Origin: Flavobacteriales bacterium
GTDB lineage: Bacteria; Bacteroidota; Bacteroidia; CAIKAF01
Direction of reading: 5' to 3'
Length of the DNA stretch: 64,000 nucleotides
Assembly: GCA_025055575.1 (NCBI GenBank)
Contig: JANWWP010000017.1
Location: 19,764-83,763, forward strand
Under the pieces are notes generated by a model, which had not been told where the DNA came from, ran no database searches, and was given only the letters and a program-made list of their open reading frames with translations. The translations under genes and the position numbers were made by a program. Below, piece by piece: positions 53,898 through 62,956 of the stretch (its first letter is position 1; each line of letters begins with the position of its first letter).

Positions 53898-56255
53898 TTA
53901 ATGGCCGGCGGGAGGCTGCTGAAGCCGGGTCATAGACATCGCCATCCGGTTGCGGGGAGTGAGCCTTGTAGGACCTGTTATCTTGTCTTTTTGCATTTGG
54001 CTTAAAGCTTCCTTGTAATCAATGGGACGGGGCGACACATAGGAGTAGTCACTGCGGGTGTCCCCATCGCGCTGCGCCAGGTCCGCACCAAAACGATGGT
54101 CCTGATAATGGAGGCGCTTGCAGGATACCCTCCATGCGAATGGCACATTGGATTGCCCGCCCTGTAACTCTCTGACCGTAAAGCCTGTGGTTCCCGGCTC
54201 CACATACAAACCGGCACAGTTGCCTTGGGGCGTCACAGTCACAATCATGGGATGTTGTTCATCGATAGCAACTGTTTCCAGAAAGAGCGGATCCAATTGG
54301 ACCGAGGCTGTCCCGTTCACCAACTGAGCCACGCCGAAATCCTCAAACCACACACCGGGGCTTTCCACACAATACAGAAGTTGATTGCCTTTGGATGTGC
54401 CTACGGAAGCGGATTTGGTACCATTTACAACAGCGAAATTTCCTGAGCCATAGATGGAATAATTCGAATTATTTCCCACCGAACCATATACGCCAATATC
54501 AAGGGAAGCCACAGGGTAGCCACCGTTAAATCCAATACCCGCAACGCCTATCCCAAACCCTGCGGGATTGTAACTGCCTTCTACGCCAATATTATTGGCC
54601 CCGACATTAAAATAATTATTATATCCAAAAATGGCTGCAGCGCCGGCCGCTGTGCCGTTATAATTACCATAAACCCCCATGTTCAAATCCGAAGCGCCGG
54701 TGGTTTGACCGAGAACACCCACACCGGAAGCCAAACCGGCCCCGGCGTTGTAGTTGGACCACCCAATCACACCATGCCAAACGGTGGAAAGTGCAATGTT
54801 TGCCGCACTGGTGTTGGTGCCGCTTGTGGCGGCCACCAAAGCGCCGGAAGCACCGGTGTTGGCCTGCGCGTAAACGGCGGCGTTAGGAACGGTTTGTGTC
54901 CCCACCACGATGTTACCATTGTATCCAAGAAAACCAGCATTCTGGTAAGCCGCCCCGTCAAATCCACCCCGGATGGCGTAGGACCCACCGGTTACATTCT
55001 GATTGGAAGCCCGGATTCCGCTAGCGTTACTGCTGGTGATTAAGCTGAGCACCTCACTGGTGGTGGGTGCTGTGTTGATGCCAACTCCCGTGCCGTTGTC
55101 CCGGATAAGTCCGATACCCAAGGTTGTGGCGTTGGGCGTGAAGCGGGCCACATAATCAACGGTGCCGCTGCCGCTGAGGCCTCCCCCTGAAGGCAACGTA
55201 ATAGAATTCCCACCAGAAATACTCAAAGTGTTTCCGGATAAGGACAAAGTTTGGGAATCATTATCCGTGGAAGGTGCCCAACTGGAACCATTCCACTTAA
55301 GCACCTGACCATTGGCGGCGCCCTGCTGAGCAAGCCCCAGAGGATTGGTGCTGGTGCCGTTGCCACTCAGAGTGGTATTGGTTTGCACTACCTGCGAGCC
55401 CCAATTGTCGCCACCAGAGGGTAAAGTGACACTGTTGCCACCGGAAATGGATAAGTTATTTCCGGCCAGCGTTAGTGTCTGGGCATCATTGTCGTTGGCC
55501 GGAGCCCAGGAAGTGCCGTTCCATTTAAGGGTCTGACCGTTTGTGGCGCCCTGCTGGGCAATTCCCAGCGGACTGGCGGAAGTGCCATTGCCGGTCAGGG
55601 TAGTGTTGGTTTGTGCCACTTGTGTGCCCCAGTTATCCCCAGCACCCCCGCCCACGTCATTCGCCGGCGTCCATTGGCTGCCGTCCCACTTGAGCACCTG
55701 GCCCACTCCAACCCCGGCCGTATTAACATCCGTCAGGTCGTTCATGGCCAGGTTGGCGGATATGGTGTAGTTGGAAGGACCTCCCGACACAGCGATGCCA
55801 GGACCACCTGTGAGGGTTATTGTGCTGCCGGCATTGTCCGCTGAGGCCGCGCGGGCCGCAAATAGGGCATAAGGCACGCTAAGCATTTGCTGGGTGCCCA
55901 TATTGATATAGCCAGACCCGACATTAATTTCAGTTTTTAGGAAAAATATGTTCGAACTCCAATCGATATTGCCGAATGTTCCAGCACTACCCCCGCTTGG
56001 AGTTCCTTGGCCAATGGCAAGATTGAATAAACCATAAGAATTGGCCACGGCGTTGTGGGTTTCCTGGTAAATCAGAGGTCCCGTAGCCGAACCGGAATGA
56101 ATCGAGATGCGGACGCCCACGGGCCCTGTGATCAAATTGCCTGAGGCATCCCGGGCCGAGGCTTGATAATTGATGGCTTGGGGAGGAGCCTGAGCGTTCA
56201 GACGGGTTCCTACTAGGCAGCAAAGAAGAAAAAGCAGAAAAAGGAATGTTTGCAT
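53898..56255 (-). CDS. Large exported surface protein with internal 76-residue repeats
   Basis: 785 residues. A signal peptide ends near RLNAQ. An N-terminal domain (about 22-140, QAINYQASARDASGN ... MLSVPYALFAA) is common in Bacteroidota surface proteins with tail-fibre-like architecture. Residues 206-357 are two tandem 76-residue repeats containing QTLKWNGTSWAP and SISGGNSVTLPSG. Many short Gly/Ser/Asn-rich GVYG-type units follow. The last 130 residues carry WFEDFGVAQLVNGTASVQLDP, a domain of unknown function seen at the end of many bacterial surface proteins. No T9SS domain is visible. Confidence 0.82.
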   Translation of the reverse strand: MQTFLFLLFLLCCLVGTRLNAQAPPQAINYQASARDASGNLITGPVGVRISIHSGSATGPLIYQETHNAVANSYGLFNLAIGQGTPSGGSAGTFGNIDWSSNIFFLKTEINVGSGYINMGTQQMLSVPYALFAARAASADNAGSTITLTGGPGIAVSGGPSNYTISANLAMNDLTDVNTAGVGVGQVLKWDGSQWTPANDVGGGAGDNWGTQVAQTNTTLTGNGTSASPLGIAQQGATNGQTLKWNGTSWAPANDNDAQTLTLAGNNLSISGGNSVTLPSGGDNWGSQVVQTNTTLSGNGTSTNPLGLAQQGAANGQVLKWNGSSWAPSTDNDSQTLSLSGNTLSISGGNSITLPSGGGLSGSGTVDYVARFTPNATTLGIGLIRDNGTGVGINTAPTTSEVLSLITSSNASGIRASNQNVTGGSYAIRGGFDGAAYQNAGFLGYNGNIVVGTQTVPNAAVYAQANTGASGALVAATSGTNTSAANIALSTVWHGVIGWSNYNAGAGLASGVGVLGQTTGASDLNMGVYGNYNGTAAGAAAIFGYNNYFNVGANNIGVEGSYNPAGFGIGVAGIGFNGGYPVASLDIGVYGSVGNNSNYSIYGSGNFAVVNGTKSASVGTSKGNQLLYCVESPGVWFEDFGVAQLVNGTASVQLDPLFLETVAIDEQHPMIVTVTPQGNCAGLYVEPGTTGFTVRELQGGQSNVPFAWRVSCKRLHYQDHRFGADLAQRDGDTRSDYSYVSPRPIDYKEALSQMQKDKITGPTRLTPRNRMAMSMTRLQQPPAGH
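55185..55412 (-). repeat. Second copy of 228-bp coding repeat
   Basis: Encodes residues 282-357 of the surface protein. It differs from copy one at a modest number of positions (GDNWGSQVVQ versus GDNWGTQVAQ at its start), so the duplication is clear but not recent enough to be identical. Confidence 0.85.
55413..55640 (-). repeat. First copy of 228-bp coding repeat
   Basis: Encodes residues 206-281 of the surface protein, directly abutting copy two. A shorter related segment (VGQVLKWDGSQWTPAND) precedes it, suggesting the array once held or gained partial units. Confidence 0.85.
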
Positions 56256-56274
56256 ATATTTTTACTTTTCGTTG

Positions 56275-56306
56275 TAAAGATATAATTAAAAATGCACCAG
56301 GTCAAA
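56275..56306 (-). promoter_or_regulatory. Candidate promoter of the surface-protein gene
   Basis: TTTG (56306-56303), 20 bp spacer, TATCTTTA (56282-56275), seven of eight to TAnnTTTG. It lies 19 bp upstream of the ATG at 56255. Confidence 0.48.
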
Positions 56307-56407
56307 GTGCCGAGGTTTCGTTGAATGGTTGCCTATATTAGAAATGGAGGCCAATAGTTTTTTAATAGGGTGAAGGCACGAAATCTATAACCATCTTTGC
56401 ACTGTCC

Positions 56408-57496
56408 ATGAATGCCCCCCGCTTTTGCGTGATAATGGCCGGCGGAGCCGGCACGCGATTTTGGCCGATGAGCCGCCGCGAACACCCCAAACAATTCATA
56501 GATATTCTTGGAACCGGCGAAACCCTTCTACAGAGCACCTGGAAAAGGGTGATGCTGTTTTGCCCTCCGGAAAATGTTCTTGTGGTCACGGGCGCTGCAT
56601 TTCGGGATTTAGTGAAGGAGCAACTTCCTGAACTGGACGATAAGAACATTCTACTGGAACCTGTAAGAAGGGATACAGCGCCTTGTATTGCTTACGCCTG
56701 TGCCCGAATTGCCGCTTTATGCCCGGAGGCTCTGGTGGCCGTTTTGCCTTCGGATCATTTGATTTTAGAATCCGAATGCTTTGCACGTCTGATGGAAAAG
56801 GCTTACGAAGAAGCACACATCAATCCTGCTTTGCTCACTTTGGGGATTAAGCCCACCCGCCCAGATACGGGTTATGGTTACATTCAATTTGATCAACAGC
56901 TTTCACCCTCGCCACGTCAATTTTATAAAGTTAAAACTTTTACTGAAAAGCCGGACCTGGCGTTGGCTGAAGCCTTTCTGCAAAGCGGCGATTTTTTATG
57001 GAATTCCGGCATGTTTTTGTGGCAGGTGGCCTCTATTGAAAAGGCTTTTCATGAAAAACAGCCCGAGCTGCACAGTCTTTTTTTCGCGGGAAACATACCT
57101 TATTATTCCGAAGAAGAGCAAGAATACGTGAACCGGGCTTATCAAGAGAGCAAGGCTATTTCCATCGATTATGCCATCATGGAAAAAGCCTCGGACGTGT
57201 ATGTGATGCCTATGGAATGCGGCTGGAGCGATTTGGGCACGTGGTCCTCCCTGTATGAAGTGGTTCCCAAAAAAGCCCAGGAGATGGCATATATCGGACG
57301 CAATATCATGGATTTCGGGGCCCGCCACTGTCTTGTGACTGCCCCCAAAGAAAAACTTGTCGTACTGGGCGCTGTTTCAGACCTCATTATTGCAGAGTAC
57401 GACGACATGCTTTTGGTGTGCCGCATAGACGAAGAGCAGCGCATCAAGCACTTTGTTAATGAAATACGCATCCAGAAAGGCGAAAAGTTTATTTAA
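56408..57496 (+). CDS. manC: Mannose-1-phosphate guanylyltransferase
   Basis: 362 residues, the monofunctional length (no isomerase domain). GTP-binding GGAGTRFWPMSR is near the N-terminus, HPKQF follows it, and FTEKP occurs at about 178-182. The reaction gives GDP-mannose for glycans and GDP-fucose precursors. Divergent from the surface-protein gene. Confidence 0.95.
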   Translation: MNAPRFCVIMAGGAGTRFWPMSRREHPKQFIDILGTGETLLQSTWKRVMLFCPPENVLVVTGAAFRDLVKEQLPELDDKNILLEPVRRDTAPCIAYACARIAALCPEALVAVLPSDHLILESECFARLMEKAYEEAHINPALLTLGIKPTRPDTGYGYIQFDQQLSPSPRQFYKVKTFTEKPDLALAEAFLQSGDFLWNSGMFLWQVASIEKAFHEKQPELHSLFFAGNIPYYSEEEQEYVNRAYQESKAISIDYAIMEKASDVYVMPMECGWSDLGTWSSLYEVVPKKAQEMAYIGRNIMDFGARHCLVTAPKEKLVVLGAVSDLIIAEYDDMLLVCRIDEEQRIKHFVNEIRIQKGEKFI

Positions 57497-57530
57497 CGCA
57501 AGACTCTTTTCTTTAGCCCATTTGTAAGAC

Positions 57531-58100
57531 ATGCTTTTGAGTCTTGAGATTTTGGCCGTTGTGCTGGGGTTGGCTTACGTGGTGCTGGTCATTTTAGAAA
57601 ATAAATGGTGTTGGATTTTCGGTGGATTCAGTTCACTTCTCTACGTTGTGTTATATCTTCCTCAAAAACTGTTGGTTTTCGTGTCGCTTAATCTGATTTA
57701 CGCCGGCATGGCATTGGCCGGCTTTTGGCGCTGGAGCCGTCCGGCGGTGGATGGCGAAAAACTGATGGTTCGCCGTATGGATATTCCCCGTCTGGCCATG
57801 TATGTGTTGGCCGCTGTGGGTGCGGCCGGGGGCATTTTTATTGTGTTAAAATTTTGGGCTTTTTCCGCATATATGGCTTTTGAGTCGGTGGCTGGAGGTG
57901 CGGCGCTGGCGGCTATGCTGGCAACCATCGAAAAATATTTGGAAAACTGGTTGTTTTGGATGGTCTCCAATATCACCTATGTGATATTATTTTTTCTTTC
58001 GGGGAACTTTCCCACCGCCATTTTATATTGTGCATTCACTTTGTTGGCCTTGATAGGATATATTAATTGGAGGAATAAATATTATGCCCACGTGGCTTAA
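57531..58100 (+). CDS. pnuC: Nicotinamide mononucleotide/riboside transporter PnuC
   Basis: 189 residues with about seven transmembrane helices. NKWCWIFGG, PQKLLVFVSLNLIYAGMALAGFWRW and the LENWLFWMVSNITYVILFF segment are typical PnuC features. It imports nicotinamide riboside, which the next gene product would phosphorylate. Overlaps that gene by 17 bp. Confidence 0.92.
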   Translation: MLLSLEILAVVLGLAYVVLVILENKWCWIFGGFSSLLYVVLYLPQKLLVFVSLNLIYAGMALAGFWRWSRPAVDGEKLMVRRMDIPRLAMYVLAAVGAAGGIFIVLKFWAFSAYMAFESVAGGAALAAMLATIEKYLENWLFWMVSNITYVILFFLSGNFPTAILYCAFTLLALIGYINWRNKYYAHVA

Positions 58101-58644
58101 TCCCAGGATATTGGCCATTACAGGCCCTGAAAGCACTGGAAAAAGCACTTTGGCGGAAGCTTTTGCCTCAAAAACAGGGGCCCTCTTGATACCCGAATTT
58201 GCGCGGCGCTATTTGGAAAAAAAGCCGGTCCCGGGTTACACGTACTACGACTATCTGGCCATGGCCCGAGGACAAATGCTTCACCACATCCTGATTCAGT
58301 CCACAGAGCGCGCAGTCGTTGTTCTGGATACCGATCCCGTGGTCCTCAAAGTATGGGGGCTTGTAAAGTATGGCCAGTTTCCAGAGTTTTTGGAAAATCT
58401 TTATCAACGCTGTCGTTGCGATGTCCATTTGCTGTGTGCCCCGGACTTGCCCTGGGTGCCCGATCCTTTACGCGAGAACCCGGACGACAGGAAGGAAGTG
58501 TTTCGACGCTATGTGGAATTATTGGAAGCCGAGAATAAGCCTTTTGCCATTGTGACCGGTAGTGGCGAAAAAAGATTTGAAAATGCCTGGGGCCATGTGG
58601 CTAATTTTGGCCTATTAGACGGCGCTTCACGGAAGGATAGTTGA
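58084..58644 (+). CDS. NadR-like nicotinamide riboside kinase (AAA P-loop ATPase)
   Basis: 186 residues. Walker A GPESTGKST at 14-22, then FARRYLE and VVVLDTDPVVLKVW, match the ribosylnicotinamide kinase half of NadR; the adenylyltransferase half is absent. It should trap imported riboside as NMN. Overlapping pnuC supports a NAD salvage unit. The 3' end overlaps the convergent wbuZ gene by 44 bp. Confidence 0.9.
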   Translation: MPTWLNPRILAITGPESTGKSTLAEAFASKTGALLIPEFARRYLEKKPVPGYTYYDYLAMARGQMLHHILIQSTERAVVVLDTDPVVLKVWGLVKYGQFPEFLENLYQRCRCDVHLLCAPDLPWVPDPLRENPDDRKEVFRRYVELLEAENKPFAIVTGSGEKRFENAWGHVANFGLLDGASRKDS

Positions 58645-59362
58645 TGAGGATGCCGCCTCCGGGCTTTTGAAAAACAGCCATGTTCCCGATGGCCACAGCA
58701 GAGACTCCCGCAAGATCGAGCGCCTTTTGAACATCCGGGGTGTCGCGTGCGCCGCCGTGCATAATGAGCGGAACACGGAGTGCTGGGATCAGTGTCTTGG
58801 CTAATTCTATATTCAGCCCCTCCCAAGTGCCTTCGCGGGACACATCGGTGAGAAGGATCTCGCCAACCCCCAGTTGCTGGGCATGTTCCAGGGCCTCTTG
58901 CGGCGACATGCGGAGAGCCTTCTGTCCGCCTCTCGTCACAACTCTGAATTTGCCGGTCCATGTGCGGCAGACATCCAGCGCGCACACGACAGACTGAGAA
59001 CCAATGCGCGCCACAAGCCTTTCCACCAGCGCGGGTTGCTCAAAAACCGCTGTGGACATCACCAGTTTTTCCACTCCGCAGGACACAATTTCCAGGCCTG
59101 TGTCAGCATCGGATATTCCTCCTCCATAAGACAACGGCATGAAAGCCTGGGCTGAAATCCTGCGGATTAAGGAAATATTAGGCTTGCTGCGCTTGCGGGC
59201 CGCTTCAATGTCCAAAAAACATACTTCGTCGGCCTGCAGCCGGTTGAAAATACGCAAGGTATTAAGAGGATCACCGATGTACACAGGATTTTTAAACCGG
59301 CGGGTTTTCACCAGGCGATTTCCGCTGAGAAGCAGCACAGGTATCACACGTTGCAGCGCCAT
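58601..59362 (-). CDS. wbuZ: HisF-like WbuZ protein (glycosyl amidation associated)
   Basis: 253-residue TIM barrel. The N-terminus MALQRVIPVLLLSGNRLVKT lacks the Asp of canonical HisF (IPCLDV; Asp11 in HisF), having Leu there, while the second Asp in CALDV is kept. LVKTRRFKNPVYIGDPLNT matches the HisF-2/WbuZ group that works with a HisH-like amidotransferase to amidinate surface sugars, so it is probably not a histidine enzyme. It follows hisH by 1 bp. The usual WbpG/WbuX-type amidotransferase is not in the window. Confidence 0.85.
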   Translation of the reverse strand: MALQRVIPVLLLSGNRLVKTRRFKNPVYIGDPLNTLRIFNRLQADEVCFLDIEAARKRSKPNISLIRRISAQAFMPLSYGGGISDADTGLEIVSCGVEKLVMSTAVFEQPALVERLVARIGSQSVVCALDVCRTWTGKFRVVTRGGQKALRMSPQEALEHAQQLGVGEILLTDVSREGTWEGLNIELAKTLIPALRVPLIMHGGARDTPDVQKALDLAGVSAVAIGNMAVFQKPGGGILINYPSVKRRLIGQN

Positions 59363-59363
59363 T

Positions 59364-59975
59364 TCAGATAGCCCAAAAGTTTTTTAAAATCTGCATACCG
59401 AAACTGTGCGAACGCTCCGGGTGAAACTGAACGCCCATGATATGCTCCTTTTCTATGGCGCAGGGAAATGGAATGCCATATTCTGAGGTTAAAACCACAG
59501 TATTTGGGTCTCTGGGTTGCACAAAATAGCTATGGGCAAAATAAAAACGGGCCTCAGGACCCAGGGCCTTTGTCAAAGGACTTGGTTTTTCAAAGGATAC
59601 ATAATTCCATCCCATGTGAGGTACCGGCAGATGCGGCCCGATGTGACGCCTCAAAGCCACCACTTTTCCATCCAAAAATCCAAGACCTTTTTCATGGCCT
59701 TCTTCACTGCCCTCAAAGAGCAATTGCAACCCCAGGCAAACTCCTAAAACAGGTTTCTTTTGAGCGAGTACAATTTCACTTAAAATTTCATCCCAGCCGC
59801 GCTCACGAAGCCTTATCATAGCTTCATCAAAAGCCCCCACACCTGGCAAAATGAACTTTTCGCATTTCCGCATGGCCTCTTCGCTTTGTACCATAACCGC
59901 TGGAATGTCCAATTCTTCCATCATGCTCAGGAGCGATGCAATATTGCCCAATCCGTAGTGAAGAACCCCGATCAT
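59364..59975 (-). CDS. hisH: HisH-like glutamine amidotransferase subunit
   Basis: 203 residues. Class I glutaminase with Cys80 (GVCLGLQLL), His185 and Glu187 (FHPER). It channels ammonia to its synthase partner WbuZ. Sequence alone does not tell it from true HisH, but its partner is a WbuZ. A candidate promoter lies just upstream. Confidence 0.88.
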   Translation of the reverse strand: MIGVLHYGLGNIASLLSMMEELDIPAVMVQSEEAMRKCEKFILPGVGAFDEAMIRLRERGWDEILSEIVLAQKKPVLGVCLGLQLLFEGSEEGHEKGLGFLDGKVVALRRHIGPHLPVPHMGWNYVSFEKPSPLTKALGPEARFYFAHSYFVQPRDPNTVVLTSEYGIPFPCAIEKEHIMGVQFHPERSHSFGMQILKNFWAI

Positions 59976-60001
59976 CTTAACAAAATTAAAAATATTTTTG
60001 A

Positions 60002-60036
60002 CAAAAAGTAGTTTTTATAAATATGTATTAACAAAA
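60002..60036 (-). promoter_or_regulatory. Candidate promoter of hisH-wbuZ
   Basis: TTTTG (60036-60032), a 21 bp A/T-rich spacer, and TACTTTTTG (60010-60002), close to TAnnTTTG with one extra T. About 26 bp before the ATG at 59975. Confidence 0.4.
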
Positions 60037-60119
60037 GAAACAAATTGCTTACAAAAAAAGGGAATTTTTAAGAAATTAAGATGTGGGTTCTATTACCCTG
60101 GGATTAATATTGCGACCGG

Positions 60120-61106
60120 ATGCTCCCAAAGTTTCATTCCATTCTGGTCATAGGCAGTGGATCCTGGGCCAGGGCCATATTAAAAATTCTTCAGGAGTCC
60201 GGTTTTTTCGAAACAGTTCAATGGTACGTAAGAGACCCGGGAAAGGCAAAAATTTTTTTGGATCAGTGGGAGAAAAAATTCATAAAAACAAGCCAGGAGA
60301 TTCGGATTTATAATCCTTTAGATCCACCGCTTTCGGCCGACGTGGTGCTCCATGCAGTGCCGGCTGCCTTCAGTCCGCGCTGGTATGCAGATGCTGATCT
60401 GGGCCGACTGCGGCCGCTATGCGTGATATCGGCCGCTAAAGGAGTGGTGCCTGAATTCCGGGTGTCGGCCTTAAACTGGCTAAAGCAACAATTCAGGGCT
60501 GAGCATTTTTTATTTCTGGGAGGGCCCTGTCATTCGGAGGAGGTGATGCAAAGCTCCCGGAGTTACCTGACTCTGGGCTGCCATAACATTGCCATGGCCC
60601 GCTCATTGGCTTCCGCGTTCACCACGCCTTACGTGACTGTGGCGGTGTCCGCCTTTCCTGAAGCCTTGGAAATGTTCGGCATTTTAAAAAATGTCATGGC
60701 AATTGCCGTAGGAATGGCTCAAGGCCTGGGATATGGCGATAATTTTACCGCGATACTTGTGGCGGCGGCATTTCGCGAAGTCACAAAAGTGGCGACGGAA
60801 ATGGGGATGATGCCAGGCCTTGATGTGGCGATGGGCGGAGGCTTTTTAGGCGATTTGCTGGTCACTTGCTTTAGTCCTCACAGCCGCAACCGACGGCTGG
60901 GAGAACTTCTGGCGCAAGGCCTCAGTTCGGAACAGGCTTTGCAAGAAATTCACATGGTGCCCGAAGGATATTATATTCTGAAGGCTTGGGCTTCCTGGCT
61001 CAGTGCACCTGAATTTCCGATTTGCCAGACGTTGTGTCGGATTTTTGATGGACGCAATGAGCCGGCAGAGGCTTTCAAAAGTTTAGAGTATCAATTAGAA
61101 AAATGA
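60120..61106 (+). CDS. gpsA: NAD(P)-dependent glycerol-3-phosphate dehydrogenase
   Basis: 328 residues. It reduces dihydroxyacetone phosphate to glycerol-3-phosphate for phospholipid synthesis. The nucleotide loop is VIGSGSWARAI; AAKGVV and GGPCHSEEV lead to the catalytic Lys in ILKNVMAIAVGMAQGLG, and GGGFLGDLLVTC is the substrate-binding region. Its stop overlaps the ATG of the next gene (ATGA), so coupling is likely. Confidence 0.93.
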   Translation: MLPKFHSILVIGSGSWARAILKILQESGFFETVQWYVRDPGKAKIFLDQWEKKFIKTSQEIRIYNPLDPPLSADVVLHAVPAAFSPRWYADADLGRLRPLCVISAAKGVVPEFRVSALNWLKQQFRAEHFLFLGGPCHSEEVMQSSRSYLTLGCHNIAMARSLASAFTTPYVTVAVSAFPEALEMFGILKNVMAIAVGMAQGLGYGDNFTAILVAAAFREVTKVATEMGMMPGLDVAMGGGFLGDLLVTCFSPHSRNRRLGELLAQGLSSEQALQEIHMVPEGYYILKAWASWLSAPEFPICQTLCRIFDGRNEPAEAFKSLEYQLEK

Positions 61107-61777
61107 ATTTTTGTAAAAAGATTTTGAGCCCGACCCGGATATTCAAAATTTTAATCCTTTTGACGAGCGTGGTGGGGTGTCAGAAAAAAGACATCAACAA
61201 CCGGCTTCAGACCGGAGACATTTTGTTTCAGGATCTGGACTGCGGCCCCTTGTGCGATGCTATAGAGGCGGTTACAGAGGGGGCCGGAGGCAGGGATTTT
61301 TCCCATTGCGGCCTTGTGATTGTGGAACAAGACAGCATCTGGGTTATAGAGGCTATCGGCGCCAGTGTGCGTCAGACTTCCATAGCCCAATTTTTCCGCC
61401 GGAGCGGGGACACCTCCGTCATAAGCCATTGTTTAGCAGGCCGTTTTGAAGATGTTTCGGAAGAAGTTAAAAGCCGGGCCGCACGATGGGCCCGTCAAAC
61501 CATCGGGCAACCTTATGATGACCTTTTTCTGCCGAACAACGGGTCCTGGTATTGCAGCGAGTTGATAGCCGAAGCCTACAACAGGGCCGCCAAAGACAGT
61601 CTTTTCCGTCCGGCTCCAATGACTTTTAAGGAAAACCCATCCGGCGTTTACTTTAAGGTCTGGGAACGCTATTTTGACTCATTAAAATCTCCTATTCCTG
61701 AAGGTATTCCTGGGTTTAATCCCGGTGCGATGAGCCGGCATTCAGGTCTCCGCCTTTTCCTGCCACGTTGGCCATAA
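61103..61777 (+). CDS. YiiX-like permuted papain-fold lipoprotein
   Basis: 224 residues. A lipoprotein signal ends with LTSVVGC (Cys26). The permuted NlpC/P60 (YiiX/YebB) fold shows catalytic His68 (DFSHCGLV), Glu83 (IEAIG) and Cys151 (WYCSEL), with LQTGDILFQ at the domain start. Family members are predicted amidases or acyl-transfer hydrolases; the substrate is unknown, possibly lipids or cell-wall peptides. Coupled to gpsA, which may point to a lipid link, but that is inference. Confidence 0.87.
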   Translation: MNFCKKILSPTRIFKILILLTSVVGCQKKDINNRLQTGDILFQDLDCGPLCDAIEAVTEGAGGRDFSHCGLVIVEQDSIWVIEAIGASVRQTSIAQFFRRSGDTSVISHCLAGRFEDVSEEVKSRAARWARQTIGQPYDDLFLPNNGSWYCSELIAEAYNRAAKDSLFRPAPMTFKENPSGVYFKVWERYFDSLKSPIPEGIPGFNPGAMSRHSGLRLFLPRWP

Positions 61778-61945
61778 AATCCTTGAAGATGCAGAAAACG
61801 GGCTTTAAATCCCGCGTTAAAGCGCGATTCCAGGTCTTTACAATTGGGTTATTGTGGCGCCATGAAAAGCATCCAAAAAGCAGCTGATGTGTTACTTTGA
61901 GGCGTATGGTGCCACCGAACAAAAAACTCAGAAAAAGTTAAGGAC

Positions 61946-62956
61946 GTGAAAAAAGGGGTTCTCGTGGCCGGTAACCTTCTTCCGGAGGCTTATTTAATTC
62001 CTGCGTTAGCCAGAGAAGGCTTTTCGCTTTCTGTGTGGACGCCACATCTGGGTCTGCCCCGTAAGGCAAAAATTGTGGCTGATGCCTTTTATCAAACTCG
62101 AATCGAAAAATTTGTAGAATGGGTTATGGATCCAGAGCCCTCCTGGGCACAAGCACGGGACCATCTTGAAAACTGTGACTTTTTGGTGATTTCCATGCCG
62201 TTTTTTTGGAAGAAGAATCGAAACAGCACATCCAGTGCTCTTCGATATTCCGCTTTTATTGAACGTCTGATAAACCTGGCCTTAGGGGTTTCATCCATTC
62301 AAAAAATAGTGGGCCTTGTGGCCAATCCCTTGTCCTTTATTCAATGGGAAAGCGGAGATGCCCCAAGCAGGCCCTCCCACATTCGTGGCAATTCTGAAAA
62401 CCGTCTCCTCAAAATACAACTCAGAGCTGAATTAGAATTATGGCGCGCCGAAGCTGAAGGTTGTCCGGTGTCATGGATAACCTACGGACTGCCTATAGGC
62501 TACCAACCGGAGGGTTACGGGCTTCTTCAATTTTTTCTGCATCAAATCCAGGACCAACAGAAAGCGCCTTCAGGGGGCTATTTTTTTTCGGATGTGCGCG
62601 ATGTATGTCAGTCCGTGCGTGACGTTATTCAGGAAAACAGCCAAACGGAGAAGGCCCTCATCCGATTGGAAAAATATTTAAATTTTCAGGAATTTCAAGA
62701 TAGGTTAGCCGAACACTCGGGTCGATTAGGGAAAAAAATTAATCTTCAAAAGCCTCAGATCAGGAAACCAAATATCCTTCTTTCCTTTCAAAGCGTTTTT
62801 TTTCAAGACTCAGAGCGGCAGGATAGAAAATTTTGGACCGAGTATTTGTCCACCATCAGCCTTCCGGAACCCTTGATATTAGAGCAAGAAAAACCGCACA
62901 GCCCCCCCTTTGAGGAAACCTTTGATTTTTTCCTGAAAAAAATGCAAAATATTTAA
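61946..62956 (+). CDS. Orphan Rossmann-like protein of unknown function
   Basis: 336 residues from a GTG at 61946. The N-terminal strand KKGVLVAGNLLPEAYLIPALAREG resembles an NAD(P)-binding beta-alpha unit but has GNLLPE in place of GxxGxxG. A later stretch CDFLVISMPFFWKKN suggests a second strand-loop. The C-terminal half is helical and charged. I do not recognise the family. No close neighbour gives a clue (169 bp and 135 bp spacers). Confidence 0.62.
   Translation: MKKGVLVAGNLLPEAYLIPALAREGFSLSVWTPHLGLPRKAKIVADAFYQTRIEKFVEWVMDPEPSWAQARDHLENCDFLVISMPFFWKKNRNSTSSALRYSAFIERLINLALGVSSIQKIVGLVANPLSFIQWESGDAPSRPSHIRGNSENRLLKIQLRAELELWRAEAEGCPVSWITYGLPIGYQPEGYGLLQFFLHQIQDQQKAPSGGYFFSDVRDVCQSVRDVIQENSQTEKALIRLEKYLNFQEFQDRLAEHSGRLGKKINLQKPQIRKPNILLSFQSVFFQDSERQDRKFWTEYLSTISLPEPLILEQEKPHSPPFEETFDFFLKKMQNI

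Noticed and set aside
53898-56255. Tail fibre-like surface protein as sign of a prophage
   Set aside because: No capsid, terminase, integrase or other phage genes nearby; this architecture is common in chromosomal Bacteroidota surface proteins.
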